Assembly: GCF_010692325.1 (NCBI RefSeq)
Contig: NZ_JAAHHW010000007.1
Coordinates: 1-64,000 of the forward strand
Length of the DNA: 64,000 nt
Direction: 5' to 3'
Source of the DNA: Moorena sp. SIO3I8
Lineage (GTDB): Bacteria; Cyanobacteriota; Cyanobacteriia; Cyanobacteriales; Coleofasciculaceae
The position numbers were made by a program, and so were the translations under genes. The stretch's first letter is position 1. Every line of letters starts with the position of its first letter. Shown piece after piece: positions 26,263 to 37,700 of this stretch. The notes under the pieces were generated by a model. The model ran no database searches, was not told where the DNA came from, and was given only the letters and a program-made list of their open reading frames with translations.

Positions 26263-27033
26263 ATGACGTTTCAGTTGACAGAAGATATAAAAAAACAGAT
26301 TGCGATCGCGGCAGAAGAAAAGCCGGACGAAGAAGTCTGTGGAGTGATAGTAAATGGCAAAATCATCAAACTGCCTAATCTTCATTCTGATAAAGCAAAT
26401 CACTACCAGATAGACATTTCCAAATTAACGACTATACCAGATGCCGTGTATCACAGTCATTGCCATGATCATCAAAGTTCACATTTTTCAATAGATGACA
26501 TTGAATCTTGCAAATCTATACCTGAAAAAATTCCTTTTGTTCTGTATCACACCTCGTTTAAGGAATGGGATTTATACGACCCCATATCTCCCAATCCATT
26601 TCCGCTAACAAATAACAAGGACTTCAAGAAGTTAGATGCTTACATTGGCTGGAGATTCTTGTGGGGGCGTTCTGACTGCTTTGCATTGGTCAAGTCTTAT
26701 TTTCAGGGAATTCTCGCCATAGACATAGGTGACTTTCGTCGTCCCGAGTTTGATGGATTTCCAGTTCCTGAGTGGTTAGTGCCATGGGACGCGATCGCTC
26801 ATGGTTTTTGTGAGATTCCTCGCGGTACCAGTGTCCAGAAGCATGACGTCATCCAAATAGCGCTCAGGGGAGGTAAGCAGCCAAATCATATAGCGGTGAT
26901 AACCAATGCTGAACGAATGGAAATGTTGCACATCTTAGGTTTTGATTATCCCAGTGCGATCGCTACTTATGGTAAAGAGTGGCAGCGAAGAACGACGAAA
27001 ATTTTCAGACATCAGCAATTAGTTGACTTATGA
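26263..27033 (+). CDS. Tail tip peptidase, lambda gpK homologue (JAMM + NlpC/P60)
   Basis: The 256-residue protein has two catalytic domains. The N-terminal JAMM/MPN metallopeptidase has Glu24, the HSH motif His64/His66 and SxxD at 76-79. The C-terminal NlpC/P60 peptidase has catalytic Cys139 in RSDCFALV and His209 in PNHIAV. This architecture is diagnostic of lambda gpK, which takes part in tail tip assembly and probably cleaves peptidoglycan during DNA entry. AGGAA precedes the ATG closely. It overlaps gpI by 4 bp (ATGA). Confidence 0.9.
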   Translation: MTFQLTEDIKKQIAIAAEEKPDEEVCGVIVNGKIIKLPNLHSDKANHYQIDISKLTTIPDAVYHSHCHDHQSSHFSIDDIESCKSIPEKIPFVLYHTSFKEWDLYDPISPNPFPLTNNKDFKKLDAYIGWRFLWGRSDCFALVKSYFQGILAIDIGDFRRPEFDGFPVPEWLVPWDAIAHGFCEIPRGTSVQKHDVIQIALRGGKQPNHIAVITNAERMEMLHILGFDYPSAIATYGKEWQRRTTKIFRHQQLVDL

Positions 27034-27587
27034 ATAAAACAACCATTGTGTTGTGGGGAGAACTGGGTAAGCAGTTTACTCCCACTATTGAAGCTGAAGT
27101 ATCAACACTCGGAGAAGTAGTCAGGTGTCTGTGTGCTAATTTCCCATCACTGAAAGATTACCTTGTACAAAGCACATGCCGATATCAAGTAACCATCAGG
27201 AGGAATCAGGCAGAATTTACTGTAGATCCTGAAGCCAGTCGGTTATCTTGCATTCCTGTTGAAGGGGCTGAGGTTGTAATTTCCCCGGTTGTTGCTGGCA
27301 GTGGGGGGATAGGCAGGGTTTTTGCAGGGATTGCACTGGTGGGGATTGGGATACTGACTGGTGGAGTAGGTTTAGCGATCACTGGAGCAGCAATGGCACT
27401 TAACGGGATACTAGGGGGTGCTCCAGATGCTCCCAAGCCAGAGGATGATGACAGGCAGTCTTTGGTCTTTGGTGGTGCAACCACTACGACCGAAGAAGGG
27501 AACCGGATACCAGTTGTGGCAGCTCACGAGTATATTGTGGGCGTGCAAATTATCAGTTTTGCGATCAAGTCTGAACTAAACAGCTGA
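27030..27587 (+). CDS. Tail assembly protein, lambda gpI homologue
   Basis: The 185-residue protein has a ubiquitin-like N-terminal half (IVLWGELGKQFTPTIEAEVS; VEGAEVVISPVVAGSG). A Gly/Ala-rich hydrophobic stretch follows (FAGIALVGIGILTGGVGLAI), as in lambda gpI. The C-terminal ending VGVQIISFAI is family-like but is cut off soon after. gpI acts in assembly of the tail tip and is not kept in the virion. It is coupled to gpK by a 4-bp overlap. In lambda, J follows I; here the tape measure follows instead. Confidence 0.8.
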   Translation: MNKTTIVLWGELGKQFTPTIEAEVSTLGEVVRCLCANFPSLKDYLVQSTCRYQVTIRRNQAEFTVDPEASRLSCIPVEGAEVVISPVVAGSGGIGRVFAGIALVGIGILTGGVGLAITGAAMALNGILGGAPDAPKPEDDDRQSLVFGGATTTTEEGNRIPVVAAHEYIVGVQIISFAIKSELNS

Positions 27588-27655
27588 AAATGTAAGATTA
27601 GAATTACAAGATGAGAAAAATTCTCTCAATTTTTCTCTCTTTTGTGTGACTTTTG

Positions 27656-27697
27656 GCTCAAGCACGCTCTACACGCATCATGTGCTTGAGCATTTTC
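27656..27697 (+). terminator. Terminator after gpI
   Basis: GCTCAAGCAC (27656-27665) pairs with GTGCTTGAGC (27682-27691), followed by ATTTTCTT. It separates gpI from the tape measure gene, so the latter probably has its own promoter or depends on read-through. Confidence 0.65.
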
Positions 27698-27722
27698 TTC
27701 CCTATCACTCTACCGCAAACAA

Positions 27723-30700
27723 ATGGACTTAGGAACGCTTGTACTAAATTTTGCAGCTGACACGTCGGACTTAGACCGGGCACTCAAGCAAGCTAAACAG
27801 CAGGCAATCAGTACAGCCAAGGAAATAGACAGTTTTTTTGGGAAGGTCAAGATCACCCCATCGGTCAATCTCAACGAATTCAACAAGATCAGTGTTGCTA
27901 TTCGTCAGGAAAAAGCAAAGATTGTGGCAGCCAACCGATGGTTTGAACGAAATCCGATCAAGGTGAAGGTAGATACCACAGAACTTGACAACTTGCAGCA
28001 CAGGGTAGATAGGCTATCGGGCGGATCCACGGTTACGGTAAAAGCTGGTGCTCAGGGTGCGAAAGGGAACGGAGAACTCAATAAGGTAATTGACTGCTTA
28101 GAAGATATCAAGGATGCGATCGCGGACAAAAAGAGTTCGAGAGGTGGAGGCGTGGCATCTGCAATCGGTACAGGTATTGCAACCGGTTTGGGACAAGAAG
28201 CGGTTAGTACTGCTGTCAGTTACATAGTCAGAAACAGCAAAGTCAGAAAAAAAGCATCTAGTCTGGCTAAGGATGTCCTAGATGGTTTCAAGCAGGGACT
28301 GGGGGATAGAGACAGAATAGAACAAGCTGGCCACGACCTTGCCGTATTCCTGATTATTGGGACAAGAAAAGCATTAGGAATACAGTCTCCATCGCGGGTT
28401 TTTGCTGCGATTGGGGCACAGGTCGTTGCAGGATTTAACCAGGGGTTAAAAGGGTTTTCTAGGATAAGACCAGAAAATTACCTCAGAGATTTTATATCAA
28501 GGGCTAGGGCATTGGGGCAGGAGGTTCAGACAGCTGCCGCCACACCTGCCAATCCTAATGCTGGTAATTTCAGCTATAAGCAAACAATAAGTTCAGCTAG
28601 TCTGTTTGGTCGTCTATCAAGTAATCAGCCTTTAACCCCACAATCAGTATCGAATGTTGCATCACTGTTTGGATTTCCACCTGATATGCCCCAATGGATG
28701 CGATCGCTTCGTAACTCTATTGCGGCTCAGGCCAAGCGGTATCTTCCCCAAAGCCCCAAAGAATGGTTGAAACTGATAGGCCAGGTAGATCGGCGGATTC
28801 AGTATCCTTTAGATCTTTTCTTGCGGGTACAAGTCAAAGGTATATCCGAGTTCTTCAAAGATCTTGAAAAGCTTATCGGCAAAGGACTTGACAATATACA
28901 GAAAAGGGGGGCTAGCTTACCAATTTTTGGAGATGTTGCGGCAAGAGCGGCCAGTGGTTTGAAGCTACTCAACTCAGCTTTAGTGGGGACTGCGATCGCG
29001 GGGTTAGCTTTTGCTTCAATGATTGGAGCGATCGCGGGATTATCTGCGTTGTCTGCTCAATTAGCTTTGGTTGTTCAACAATTTGAGTCATTAAGATCAC
29101 AATTTGTCTTGACGGTTAACCAGGGGGAAAAAGCATCTAGAACGTTTGACCGAATGAGTAAAGCCATCACTGCCGCCAGAGTGGATCTAGCGACGGGCTT
29201 GGAAGGCTCAAGACAACTATTTGGTAATCTGCAAGGAACATTTGACCCTGTTTTTGCCGAGCGCTTAGCCAGGACAGCAGCAGAAACTGCACGAGTTTAC
29301 TCGTCAACGCCAGTTCAAACACAACAGATATATGCTGCATTTGACCGTCTGACTCGGGATACTGTCGTTACTCTTGACACAATCCGACAGTTAAACAACG
29401 TCGCCCCTGGAACCTTTGAGATTATGGCTACTTCGGTGGGTATGACTACCCATGAACTAGAGCGCGCGGCCAGAGCCGGGACACTTTTGATTGATGATTT
29501 CTTGCCACGGTTTCAGCAAGGCTTAGACTCTGTCAATCAAACCAGAATGGGTGATGCCCTTGACACCATGGCAGCAGCCACGGATAGGTACAACAATGCA
29601 TTAATTAATCTTCAGTTGTCTGTGGGTAACACCATGAAGCCTCTTGAGAAGATTAGGCTTAATGCTTTGTCTGCGGGTCTTGAAGCTGCGGCTAAGGGTG
29701 GTGAACTATTTGGGAAATGGATTGGAGGAGCCGCTGGGGTAGCAATACTTAAATTCATTGGTCGATTAAAAAACGTGGGGGTGGCTTTTGCTCCTCTGAT
29801 TGCCCGTTTTCCGATATTGCAGACTGCGATCGCTGGGGTGGCTTCTGCTGCTGCTGCCGCTGGAGTTGCACTGATCAAGCTAGCCCCAATTTTCATCAAA
29901 ATGTTCAAAGAAATCCTGTTTTTCCAGCTAGCTTTTGACATGGTTATAACTACCATCCCAAAGCTTTTTAAGGATGCAGGGGGAGAAATGTCTAAGTGGG
30001 CGACCCAAAGTATCTCTAACTTGGAAAAATACAGGCAGGCTCTCAGTAAAGCATCTGAAGGTAATAAAGATTTCATATCTTCTCTGCCTAAAGCAGATAG
30101 GGATGTTCAAGGTGAAAGTGCCCTTGAAGGAACATTACTAGGTACCATATTTGGTAGGAAAAATGTTAGGAGGGCAGAGCAATTTATTCAGCGATCGCTT
30201 GGCCTCAGAACGTTTGCCCAAAAACAACAAGACGATTCCCTCATGGCTGCTCGACGCTTACAACAATCTGGTGGGGAGCTGGTTCAAGGTGTTTTAGACA
30301 TGAGAACTGTCAACGGAACAAGGGGGTTATTGAAAGACTTTACTGAGATAGAAAAGAAGATTGAGCAAATTCAAATTAAAAGGCGAGGTCTGATTGCAAT
30401 CGATCCTAACGACACAATTGGGATAAAAGAGTTGAGAATACAAGAAGCTCAACTACAAAGACAAAAAGAAAAACTAGGAGAGCCAATAATTCAATTGCAG
30501 ACGAGCTTGTCTGCTCAGATTAAGCTTTATACGGATGCTCTGGCTGAATACGATCGCAAAGCAAATTTAGGAGAAATAACCCAAGAAAATTATTTGAGAA
30601 TAACTGAAGAACTTAGAGGCAGTTTACTGGAAGCTGAAAAAGCTCAAAAGTTCCTCAATTCTCAAATCCGGAATTCTGTTAGCAGCTTAGCTAATTTGCA

Positions 30701-33700
30701 TCGTCGATTCAGCTTACTCAACGCAGAATTAGCAGATCAAGGCACATTGCTAGAACAAAGAAATAGGAGGGAATTGGCAGCGATCGCACAACTTGAATCT
30801 CGGGGGTTTTTGACTCCAGGACAAGCCAATACCGCTAGGCAGGTCAAGGAACAGGAATTGTTGCGCGATCGCATTAAGGAAAATCAACGAGCAGTCATAG
30901 AACTTAGAGAATCCCTTGCGATCGCTGGCTCTAACGATATATTGAAAGCCTGGCAAATAGACATAGATACCACAGGAATTGAACAGTTTGCTAATCTGGC
31001 AGCCAGAGCAGAAGAGCGTGGTAATGTACTAGAAAAAGAAGTTTTTAGTCAGTACCGAAGAATCAAAGAGATAGAGCTTGAGACGTCAGGTTTGGAGGTT
31101 GAGTTATTAAATCGACAAGCAGAAGCTCAACAGTCGATTGTAGCTTTAAATAAACAAATCGCTGATTATTACAAGTCAATTGAACGACAAGCAGAAGAAA
31201 TTGAGTTGGAAGCTACCAGGGCGATCGCGCAAATTGAGTTTCAAACAGAAGCCAACAAACTGAAAACTGCACTGCTCGGGGTTGGTGATAACATAATTTC
31301 ACAGTTTGTTGAATCCATGATAGATGCAGCCAAGAAGACTGCTGATATATCAACCACTGCTTTAGATGCGCAGCAAAAACTTCTAGCAAACCGATTCCGT
31401 CTCCAAGATTCCAGATTTGCAGCAGGAGAGCTTCAGCGCCAGCTCCCTGGAGAGTTTTCTGGTAACCAACGGACAGCACAGAAACAAAGGCAAAAGCAAC
31501 ACAGACCAGCCATAAAGACGGGACCATTCAGAATAGTTGAGTCTGTAGGTGGTCGAATTCAGAATGTTGAGACATTCGAGGATATTGAAAAGCACCATCC
31601 TTCTTCTGGTAGAGAGCCTGGCCGAACTTATCGGGTGATAAATGGTGAACTCGAAGAAATCAGAAAACTGGCTAACAACGTAGTTCTAATCAAAAAAGAT
31701 TTTGTACTGACTCAAAAAGGCAATCAAGCTGTTCAAATACCTGCTTTTGCCACAGGGTTTGTCAAACGGTTGAATGATAAAACAAATGCCGTCAGGATTT
31801 ATGAAGATAGGGAAATGACCAGGCTGCTGGGGCAATCTTTGCACATGGTTAACGTCCCGGTACAAACCGGGGATTTTGTCCGATATGGTCAACCAATCGG
31901 TACCCAAGGAGGAGCTGGAGGGTATCCAGTCCATGCCCATATTGAACTGGAGCACGATAGGTTTGTACGGTACATCCAAGACTTGAGAGATGGGATCTTT
32001 GAGGAATATGAGAATCAAAGTTCAAGCAATGCCCCTCCGGTTCCCGAGGCTACAATTAGGAGTCAGGTAAGACGCACAAGTTCAATTCCTGCCGGTGCTC
32101 AGCAATATGCCCAGTATTTAAACAATCCCAATGTCAGAGCTGCACTGGATACCATCGCTCGGGCTGAGGGCGCTAATTACAACACAATATTCGGCGGGGG
32201 GACAATATCAAGCCTGGCGGAACACCCCAATCGAAGAATTAGGGCTAACGGTTTAACATCATCAGCTGCCGGTCGTTACCAATTCTTAGATTTTACCTGG
32301 TTTGGTCGCAACGGCAGACCAGGTTTAAAGCAACAACTAGGACTGACTGATTTTAGCCCCCAAAGTCAGGATTTAGCGGCGATCGCCCTATTAGACCGTC
32401 GGGGGATTTTAGATGAAATAGTCTCAGGGAAAATAGAAGCAGCTTTCACTCAACTAGGCAGGGAGTGGGCATCCTTTGAGGGGAATCCATATGGTCAGGG
32501 AACTCGGCAGGGCAGAAGGAGCAGTGCAATTCCGTTTTTTAGACAACGGCAGGCATTCTATAATCAACAAGGGCAGCCCAGAGGGAATAGTTCACGACCA
32601 CTACCAGGGAATATTTTCCAGCAAGTACCAACACCTGCTGATTTAGTACGAGGCCAGCAACTGTCACGCCAAAATATCCAAAGACAGAATGAAATAGCAT
32701 TGCGGCAGGCTGAAGCTCAAGCTGAAACGTTCAGGCTTGAAGGCATAGCCCAAAGGGAGAGAGCCTTTAGGACTCTGCAAGAAGCTCTTAGGGCTTCTGG
32801 GGTAAGGACTACAAGCCTAACTGAACAAGTCACAACCACTAATCTTGAAACAGGGTCACCATCCACTCCATTAAAGGAACAGCAGCAACGACTCAATTCT
32901 TTAACTCAGCAGTACAACAGCCTAATCAGGGATCTAGAAGACCAGAAACGGGAACTAGACGCCCGGATCTTATCGGGCATTACTGCACTGGGAGAAGACA
33001 GTTCATTGCTTGATACGGCTACCAGAAATCAAATTAGTCAAGCAGTATCTCAATCAAGGACTGAATTGGCAAGCATCGAGGCTGCGATCGCTCAAGCAGC
33101 CAAAGGTCGAGAGGATGCCATTGCTTTTGCTAAGCGAACATTTGAACTAGAGGAACAGCAGCGGCAGGCACTAGCTGAACGTAGCTTAAGGCAGAAGCAA
33201 ATTCAGGAGTTACAGTCTCAACTGGAATTAGCTAGAACACAGACAGCAGTTAGGCCAGGGGACTTTTCATTGGGGAATCCCGTAGAACTCCAAGCTACCA
33301 TTGATGGGCTAACCAGACAGTTGCAAATTGAAGAGGAAATTTACTCTATCAGGAATCAAGAAAGGATAGGGGAAAAGCCATCTGCGATCGCTAACCAAGA
33401 AATACAGGCTCTGCAAAGGAACTTAGAGCTACAAAAGCAGCTATCTAACATAGTCAAGTCTCGTGGCCTTGCTGAACAGCAAATAGCTATTCAACGATAT
33501 GACCTTGATAATGTATCTCGAATGGCAGAGCTAACCTCTGAGATTACTGATGCCTTGATAACTCAATCAACCTACGGAAGGGGTGGAATTGACCCATTAG
33601 CTGCACGGTTTGAGCAGCAAACCAAGGATGCAAACTTACAATTACGAAGGCAGTTACTTGATGTTAAAGAATTAGGTGTTTCTGCTGGCATAAGTGCAGA

Positions 33701-34721
33701 ACAAGTATCTCAGCTAGAAAGTAACTACCGTCGGCTGAATAACATTACTCTTGAAAATATCAGGTTAGAGCAACAACGAGCGGTTGAGGAGCGGCAACGA
33801 GCGATCGCTGACCGGGTTTCATCATCGGAAGTTAACCTGCTTCAGTCGAGATCTCAACTATTTTCCACATTGGGATTAGACCGTCAGGCCAGAGGTATTG
33901 ACAAACAAATCGCGATCGCTAATCAGGCTAACACCTTCCAACAGCAATCATTGGAATTAGAGCGTTTCATCCAGCAAAACCAAGTGGCTGCTACTACTGC
34001 TGCTACTCTTCGGGAGAATCTGCAATCAATAAATACCATCAACCTAGAAAACATTCACCATCAGTTTTCCCCATTGACTGAGATTTTGACCTCCACCCAA
34101 GGAACATTTCAGACCTTTTTCTCGGACATAATTAGCGGCTCTAAGTCTGTTGGTGAGGCATTTCAAGGGTTAGTTGATGGGATAATCTCTAATTTGGCAA
34201 ATATAGCAGCCCAATGGCTAACCAATGAGCTGTTTGGTAGCTTGTTTGGTATCCCAGGGGCAGGAATAGGGGCTACTGGAGGATTTGGTGCTACAGGAGG
34301 GTTTCTGTCTACTTTGTTTGGGTTTTCCGAAGGTGGGATAGTTGGTATTCATGGACGACCAGCTAATAGCTTACGTCATGCGATCGCCCGAGAAGGGGCT
34401 GGTGCTCAAGTTATTGTGGCTAAGCGTGGTGAGCTGATTTTGCCCAACGAAGCTACAAAAGAGTTCTATCAACTGGGGTTAGACCGTGTGCTTAACTTCA
34501 GCAAAGGCGGTATCGTAGGAGGAAAAATGCCGATTGCTGGCATTAAAACCACTGGGGGAACTACCATCAATGTCTCAAGTCCCATAACGGTTAACTCTGG
34601 TAGCTCTAGCGAGGTTGATACCGCTCAATTCAAAGCATTGCACGAGGCAATGACCCGACGGTTAATCCAAGACGAGATGAAGCCCGGTGGCAGCTTAAAT
34701 AGTAAGAGACGTAGACGTTGA
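27723..34721 (+). CDS. Tail tape measure protein with two peptidoglycan hydrolase domains
   Basis: At 2332 residues this is long even for a tape measure protein, which sets tail length and is ejected with DNA. The N-terminus is coiled. A tape-measure core domain lies near 470-605 (KASRTFDRMSKAITAARVDL; TIRQLNNVAPGTFEIMATSV). Long coiled coils follow. An M23-like domain lies near 1338-1415 (VQTGDFVRYGQPIGTQGG, HAHIEL). A lysozyme-like GH104/transglycosylase domain lies near 1465-1590 (TIARAEGANYNTIFGGGT, SSAAGRYQFLDFTW). The C-terminus is Gly-rich and lambda gpH-like (GSLFGIPGAGIGATGGFGA). The M23 zinc ligands are only partly visible (HAH motif), so its activity is uncertain. The hydrolases would open the wall during DNA injection. 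The gene carries many HIP1 sites. Confidence 0.9.
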   Translation: MDLGTLVLNFAADTSDLDRALKQAKQQAISTAKEIDSFFGKVKITPSVNLNEFNKISVAIRQEKAKIVAANRWFERNPIKVKVDTTELDNLQHRVDRLSGGSTVTVKAGAQGAKGNGELNKVIDCLEDIKDAIADKKSSRGGGVASAIGTGIATGLGQEAVSTAVSYIVRNSKVRKKASSLAKDVLDGFKQGLGDRDRIEQAGHDLAVFLIIGTRKALGIQSPSRVFAAIGAQVVAGFNQGLKGFSRIRPENYLRDFISRARALGQEVQTAAATPANPNAGNFSYKQTISSASLFGRLSSNQPLTPQSVSNVASLFGFPPDMPQWMRSLRNSIAAQAKRYLPQSPKEWLKLIGQVDRRIQYPLDLFLRVQVKGISEFFKDLEKLIGKGLDNIQKRGASLPIFGDVAARAASGLKLLNSALVGTAIAGLAFASMIGAIAGLSALSAQLALVVQQFESLRSQFVLTVNQGEKASRTFDRMSKAITAARVDLATGLEGSRQLFGNLQGTFDPVFAERLARTAAETARVYSSTPVQTQQIYAAFDRLTRDTVVTLDTIRQLNNVAPGTFEIMATSVGMTTHELERAARAGTLLIDDFLPRFQQGLDSVNQTRMGDALDTMAAATDRYNNALINLQLSVGNTMKPLEKIRLNALSAGLEAAAKGGELFGKWIGGAAGVAILKFIGRLKNVGVAFAPLIARFPILQTAIAGVASAAAAAGVALIKLAPIFIKMFKEILFFQLAFDMVITTIPKLFKDAGGEMSKWATQSISNLEKYRQALSKASEGNKDFISSLPKADRDVQGESALEGTLLGTIFGRKNVRRAEQFIQRSLGLRTFAQKQQDDSLMAARRLQQSGGELVQGVLDMRTVNGTRGLLKDFTEIEKKIEQIQIKRRGLIAIDPNDTIGIKELRIQEAQLQRQKEKLGEPIIQLQTSLSAQIKLYTDALAEYDRKANLGEITQENYLRITEELRGSLLEAEKAQKFLNSQIRNSVSSLANLHRRFSLLNAELADQGTLLEQRNRRELAAIAQLESRGFLTPGQANTARQVKEQELLRDRIKENQRAVIELRESLAIAGSNDILKAWQIDIDTTGIEQFANLAARAEERGNVLEKEVFSQYRRIKEIELETSGLEVELLNRQAEAQQSIVALNKQIADYYKSIERQAEEIELEATRAIAQIEFQTEANKLKTALLGVGDNIISQFVESMIDAAKKTADISTTALDAQQKLLANRFRLQDSRFAAGELQRQLPGEFSGNQRTAQKQRQKQHRPAIKTGPFRIVESVGGRIQNVETFEDIEKHHPSSGREPGRTYRVINGELEEIRKLANNVVLIKKDFVLTQKGNQAVQIPAFATGFVKRLNDKTNAVRIYEDREMTRLLGQSLHMVNVPVQTGDFVRYGQPIGTQGGAGGYPVHAHIELEHDRFVRYIQDLRDGIFEEYENQSSSNAPPVPEATIRSQVRRTSSIPAGAQQYAQYLNNPNVRAALDTIARAEGANYNTIFGGGTISSLAEHPNRRIRANGLTSSAAGRYQFLDFTWFGRNGRPGLKQQLGLTDFSPQSQDLAAIALLDRRGILDEIVSGKIEAAFTQLGREWASFEGNPYGQGTRQGRRSSAIPFFRQRQAFYNQQGQPRGNSSRPLPGNIFQQVPTPADLVRGQQLSRQNIQRQNEIALRQAEAQAETFRLEGIAQRERAFRTLQEALRASGVRTTSLTEQVTTTNLETGSPSTPLKEQQQRLNSLTQQYNSLIRDLEDQKRELDARILSGITALGEDSSLLDTATRNQISQAVSQSRTELASIEAAIAQAAKGREDAIAFAKRTFELEEQQRQALAERSLRQKQIQELQSQLELARTQTAVRPGDFSLGNPVELQATIDGLTRQLQIEEEIYSIRNQERIGEKPSAIANQEIQALQRNLELQKQLSNIVKSRGLAEQQIAIQRYDLDNVSRMAELTSEITDALITQSTYGRGGIDPLAARFEQQTKDANLQLRRQLLDVKELGVSAGISAEQVSQLESNYRRLNNITLENIRLEQQRAVEERQRAIADRVSSSEVNLLQSRSQLFSTLGLDRQARGIDKQIAIANQANTFQQQSLELERFIQQNQVAATTAATLRENLQSINTINLENIHHQFSPLTEILTSTQGTFQTFFSDIISGSKSVGEAFQGLVDGIISNLANIAAQWLTNELFGSLFGIPGAGIGATGGFGATGGFLSTLFGFSEGGIVGIHGRPANSLRHAIAREGAGAQVIVAKRGELILPNEATKEFYQLGLDRVLNFSKGGIVGGKMPIAGIKTTGGTTINVSSPITVNSGSSSEVDTAQFKALHEAMTRRLIQDEMKPGGSLNSKRRRR

Positions 34722-34781
34722 CCAACTGTAGACAATCGCAGTAGTCATCAGCTCACGACAATTATGACTGATCTTAATTTA

Positions 34782-37700
34782 TTATTGCCATTTTGGGGCG
34801 AACTGTAGCGGCACTTTTTTAGGATCTTTATCTATTTCCTTTGTATGTGGATTGAGGTCGATGTCAGGATTGAGTTTTTGCGCTTCTTGATAGGCAGAAA
34901 TAGCCTCCTTTATTTCCCCGTTTTTTGCTAGCAGCATGCCCAGTTTTACCTTCCATTGTGCAACTAACTGTTGCGCTACTTTTTTAGGGTCTTTGTCTAT
35001 TTCCTTTGTATCTGGGTCAAGGTCGATATCAGGATAGAGTTTTTGCGCTTCTTGATAGACAGAAATAGCCTCCTCTATTTTCCCCTTTCTTGCTAGCCAC
35101 CTACCCAGTTTTACCTTCCATTGTGCAGCTAACAAGTGCGCTACTATTTTAGGGTCTTTGTCTATTTCCTTTGTATATGGGTTGAGGTCGATGTCAGGAT
35201 AGAGTTTTTGCGCTTCTTGATAGACAGAAATAGCCTTCTGTATTTTCCCCTCTATTACTAGCCACCTACCCTGATTCACCTTTTCTTGTGCGGCTAACTG
35301 TAGCGCCACTTTTTTGGGGTCTTTATCTATTTTCCTTGTCTCTGGGTTGAGGTCGATGTCAGGATTGAGTTTTTGTGCTTTTTTAAATTTTTTAACAGCA
35401 GCCTTGACATTTGGCTCTTTTTGTAAAACAAAAGCTCTACCAAGTCTTACCAGAAACTCTGCTTTCGCTTTATCTTCCCAATCGGCATACTTGAGACAAG
35501 CTTCTCCTGCTTTATTGTCTTGATTATTTTGAGGTGCAACGAGGTGAGGATGAAATTGTAGCTTATCACATCCCTCTTTTAACCAATCTTTCCAATTTCC
35601 ACCCCGCCACAACCGCACTGTTTTGTCCCTACTGCCACTGAAAATCTGTTTGCCATTTGGACTAAAAGCAATCACATAGACAGCACTTGTATGACCTTCT
35701 AATGTATGGAGAGGTTGACCGGTTTCTGTGTCCCACAAACGTAAGGTGTGGTCATCACTGGCACTGATAATCTGTTTGCCATCTGGACTAAAAGCGATCG
35801 CATTGACAGAACTAGTATGACCTTTTAGTGGATGAATTAGTTGACCGGAATCTGTGTTCCACAAACGTAAAGTGTGGTCATCACTGGCACTGATAATCTG
35901 TTTGCCATCTGGACTAAAAGCGATCGCATTGACAGACAATATATGACCATATAATGTATGGATTAGTTGACCGGAATCTGTGTCCCACAAACGTAAGGTG
36001 TGGTCATCACTGGCACTGATAATCTGTTTACCATCTGGACTAAAAGCGATATCAGTGACAAAACTGGTATTACCTTCCAAGGTATGGAGAGGTTGACCGG
36101 TTTCTGTGTCCCATAACCGCACTGTGTTGTCCCAACTGCCACTGAGAATCTGTTTGCCATCTGGACTAAAAGTGATCGCATTGACATAACTAGTATGACC
36201 TTCTAGTTGATGGATTAGTTGACCGGAATCTGTGTTCCACAAACGTAAGGTGTTGTCCCAACTGCCACTGAGAATCTGTTTGCCATCTGGACTAAAAGCG
36301 ATCACATTGAACCTACCTGTATGACCTTCTAGTGGATGGATTAGTTGACCGGAATCTGTGTCCCACAACCGCACTGTTGTTTCCCAACTGGCACTACTGA
36401 GAATCTGTTTGCCATCTGGACTAAAAGCGATCGCATTGACAGACAATATATGACCATATAATGTATGGATTAGTTGACCGGAATCTGTATCCCACAACCG
36501 CACTTTTCTGTCACTACTGGCACTGCTGAGAATCTGTTTGCCATCTGGACTAAAAGCGATATCCTTAACCGTACTTGTATGACCATATAATGTATGGATT
36601 AGTTGACCGGAATCTGTATCCCACAACCGCACAGTGCTGTCTAAACTGCCACTGAGAATCTGTTTGCCATCTGGACTAAAAGCGATATCAGTGACAGGAT
36701 ATGTATGACCATATAATGTATGGATTAGTTGACCGGTTTCTGTGTCCCACAAACGCACTGTTCTGTCCCAACTGGCACTGATAATCTGTTTGCCATCTGG
36801 GCTAAAAGCGATATTATAGACCTTGTCTGTATGACCATATAATGTATGGATTAGTTGGCGGGATTCTGTGTCCCACAACTGCACTGTGTTGTCTAAACTG
36901 CCACTGAGAATCTGTTTGCTATCTGGACTAAAAGTGATCTCAGTGACAAAACTAGTATGATCTTTTAGTGGATGGATTAGTTGACCGGAATCTGTGTCCC
37001 ACAACCGCACTGTGTCGTCACTGCCACTGAGAATCTGTTGGCCATCTGGACTAAAAGCGATCTCAGTGACATCATCTGTATGACCTTCTAATGTATGGAT
37101 TAGTTGACCGGTTTCTGTGTCCCACAACCGCACAGTGTTGTCTCTACTGCCACTGAGAATCTGTTTGCCATCTGGACTAAAAGCGATCTCAGTGACATCA
37201 TCTGTATGACCTTTTAGTGGATGGATTAGTTGACCGGAATCTGTGTCCCACAACCGCACTGTGCTGTCTCTACTGCCACTGAGAATCTGTTTGCCATCTG
37301 GACTAAAAGCGATCTCAGTGACATCATCTGTATGACCTTCTAATGTATGGATTAGTTGACCGGAATCTGTGTCCCACAACCGCACTGTGTTGTCTCTACT
37401 GCCACTGAGAATCTGTTTGCCATCTGGGCTAAAAGCGATCTCGGTGACATCATCTGTATGACCATATAATGTATGGATTAGTTGACCGGTTTCTGTGTCC
37501 CACAAACGCACTGTTTTGTCCCTACTGCCACTGAGAATCTGTTTGCCATCTGGACTAAAAGCGATCTCGGTGACAGGACGTGTATGACCTTGTAAAATAT
37601 TCCTTTCTTGAACCTTATCTAAGGCTGCCAATAAGCTAGAATGAACTTCATTGATCACCTTTGGTTGTAAGGATTTTTTGTAATCTTGAATTTTAGCGGT

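Noticed and set aside
36000-37600. WD40 repeat count variation as assembly error
   Set aside because: Repeats differ by scattered substitutions and keep the frame, so collapse or artificial expansion is not indicated.
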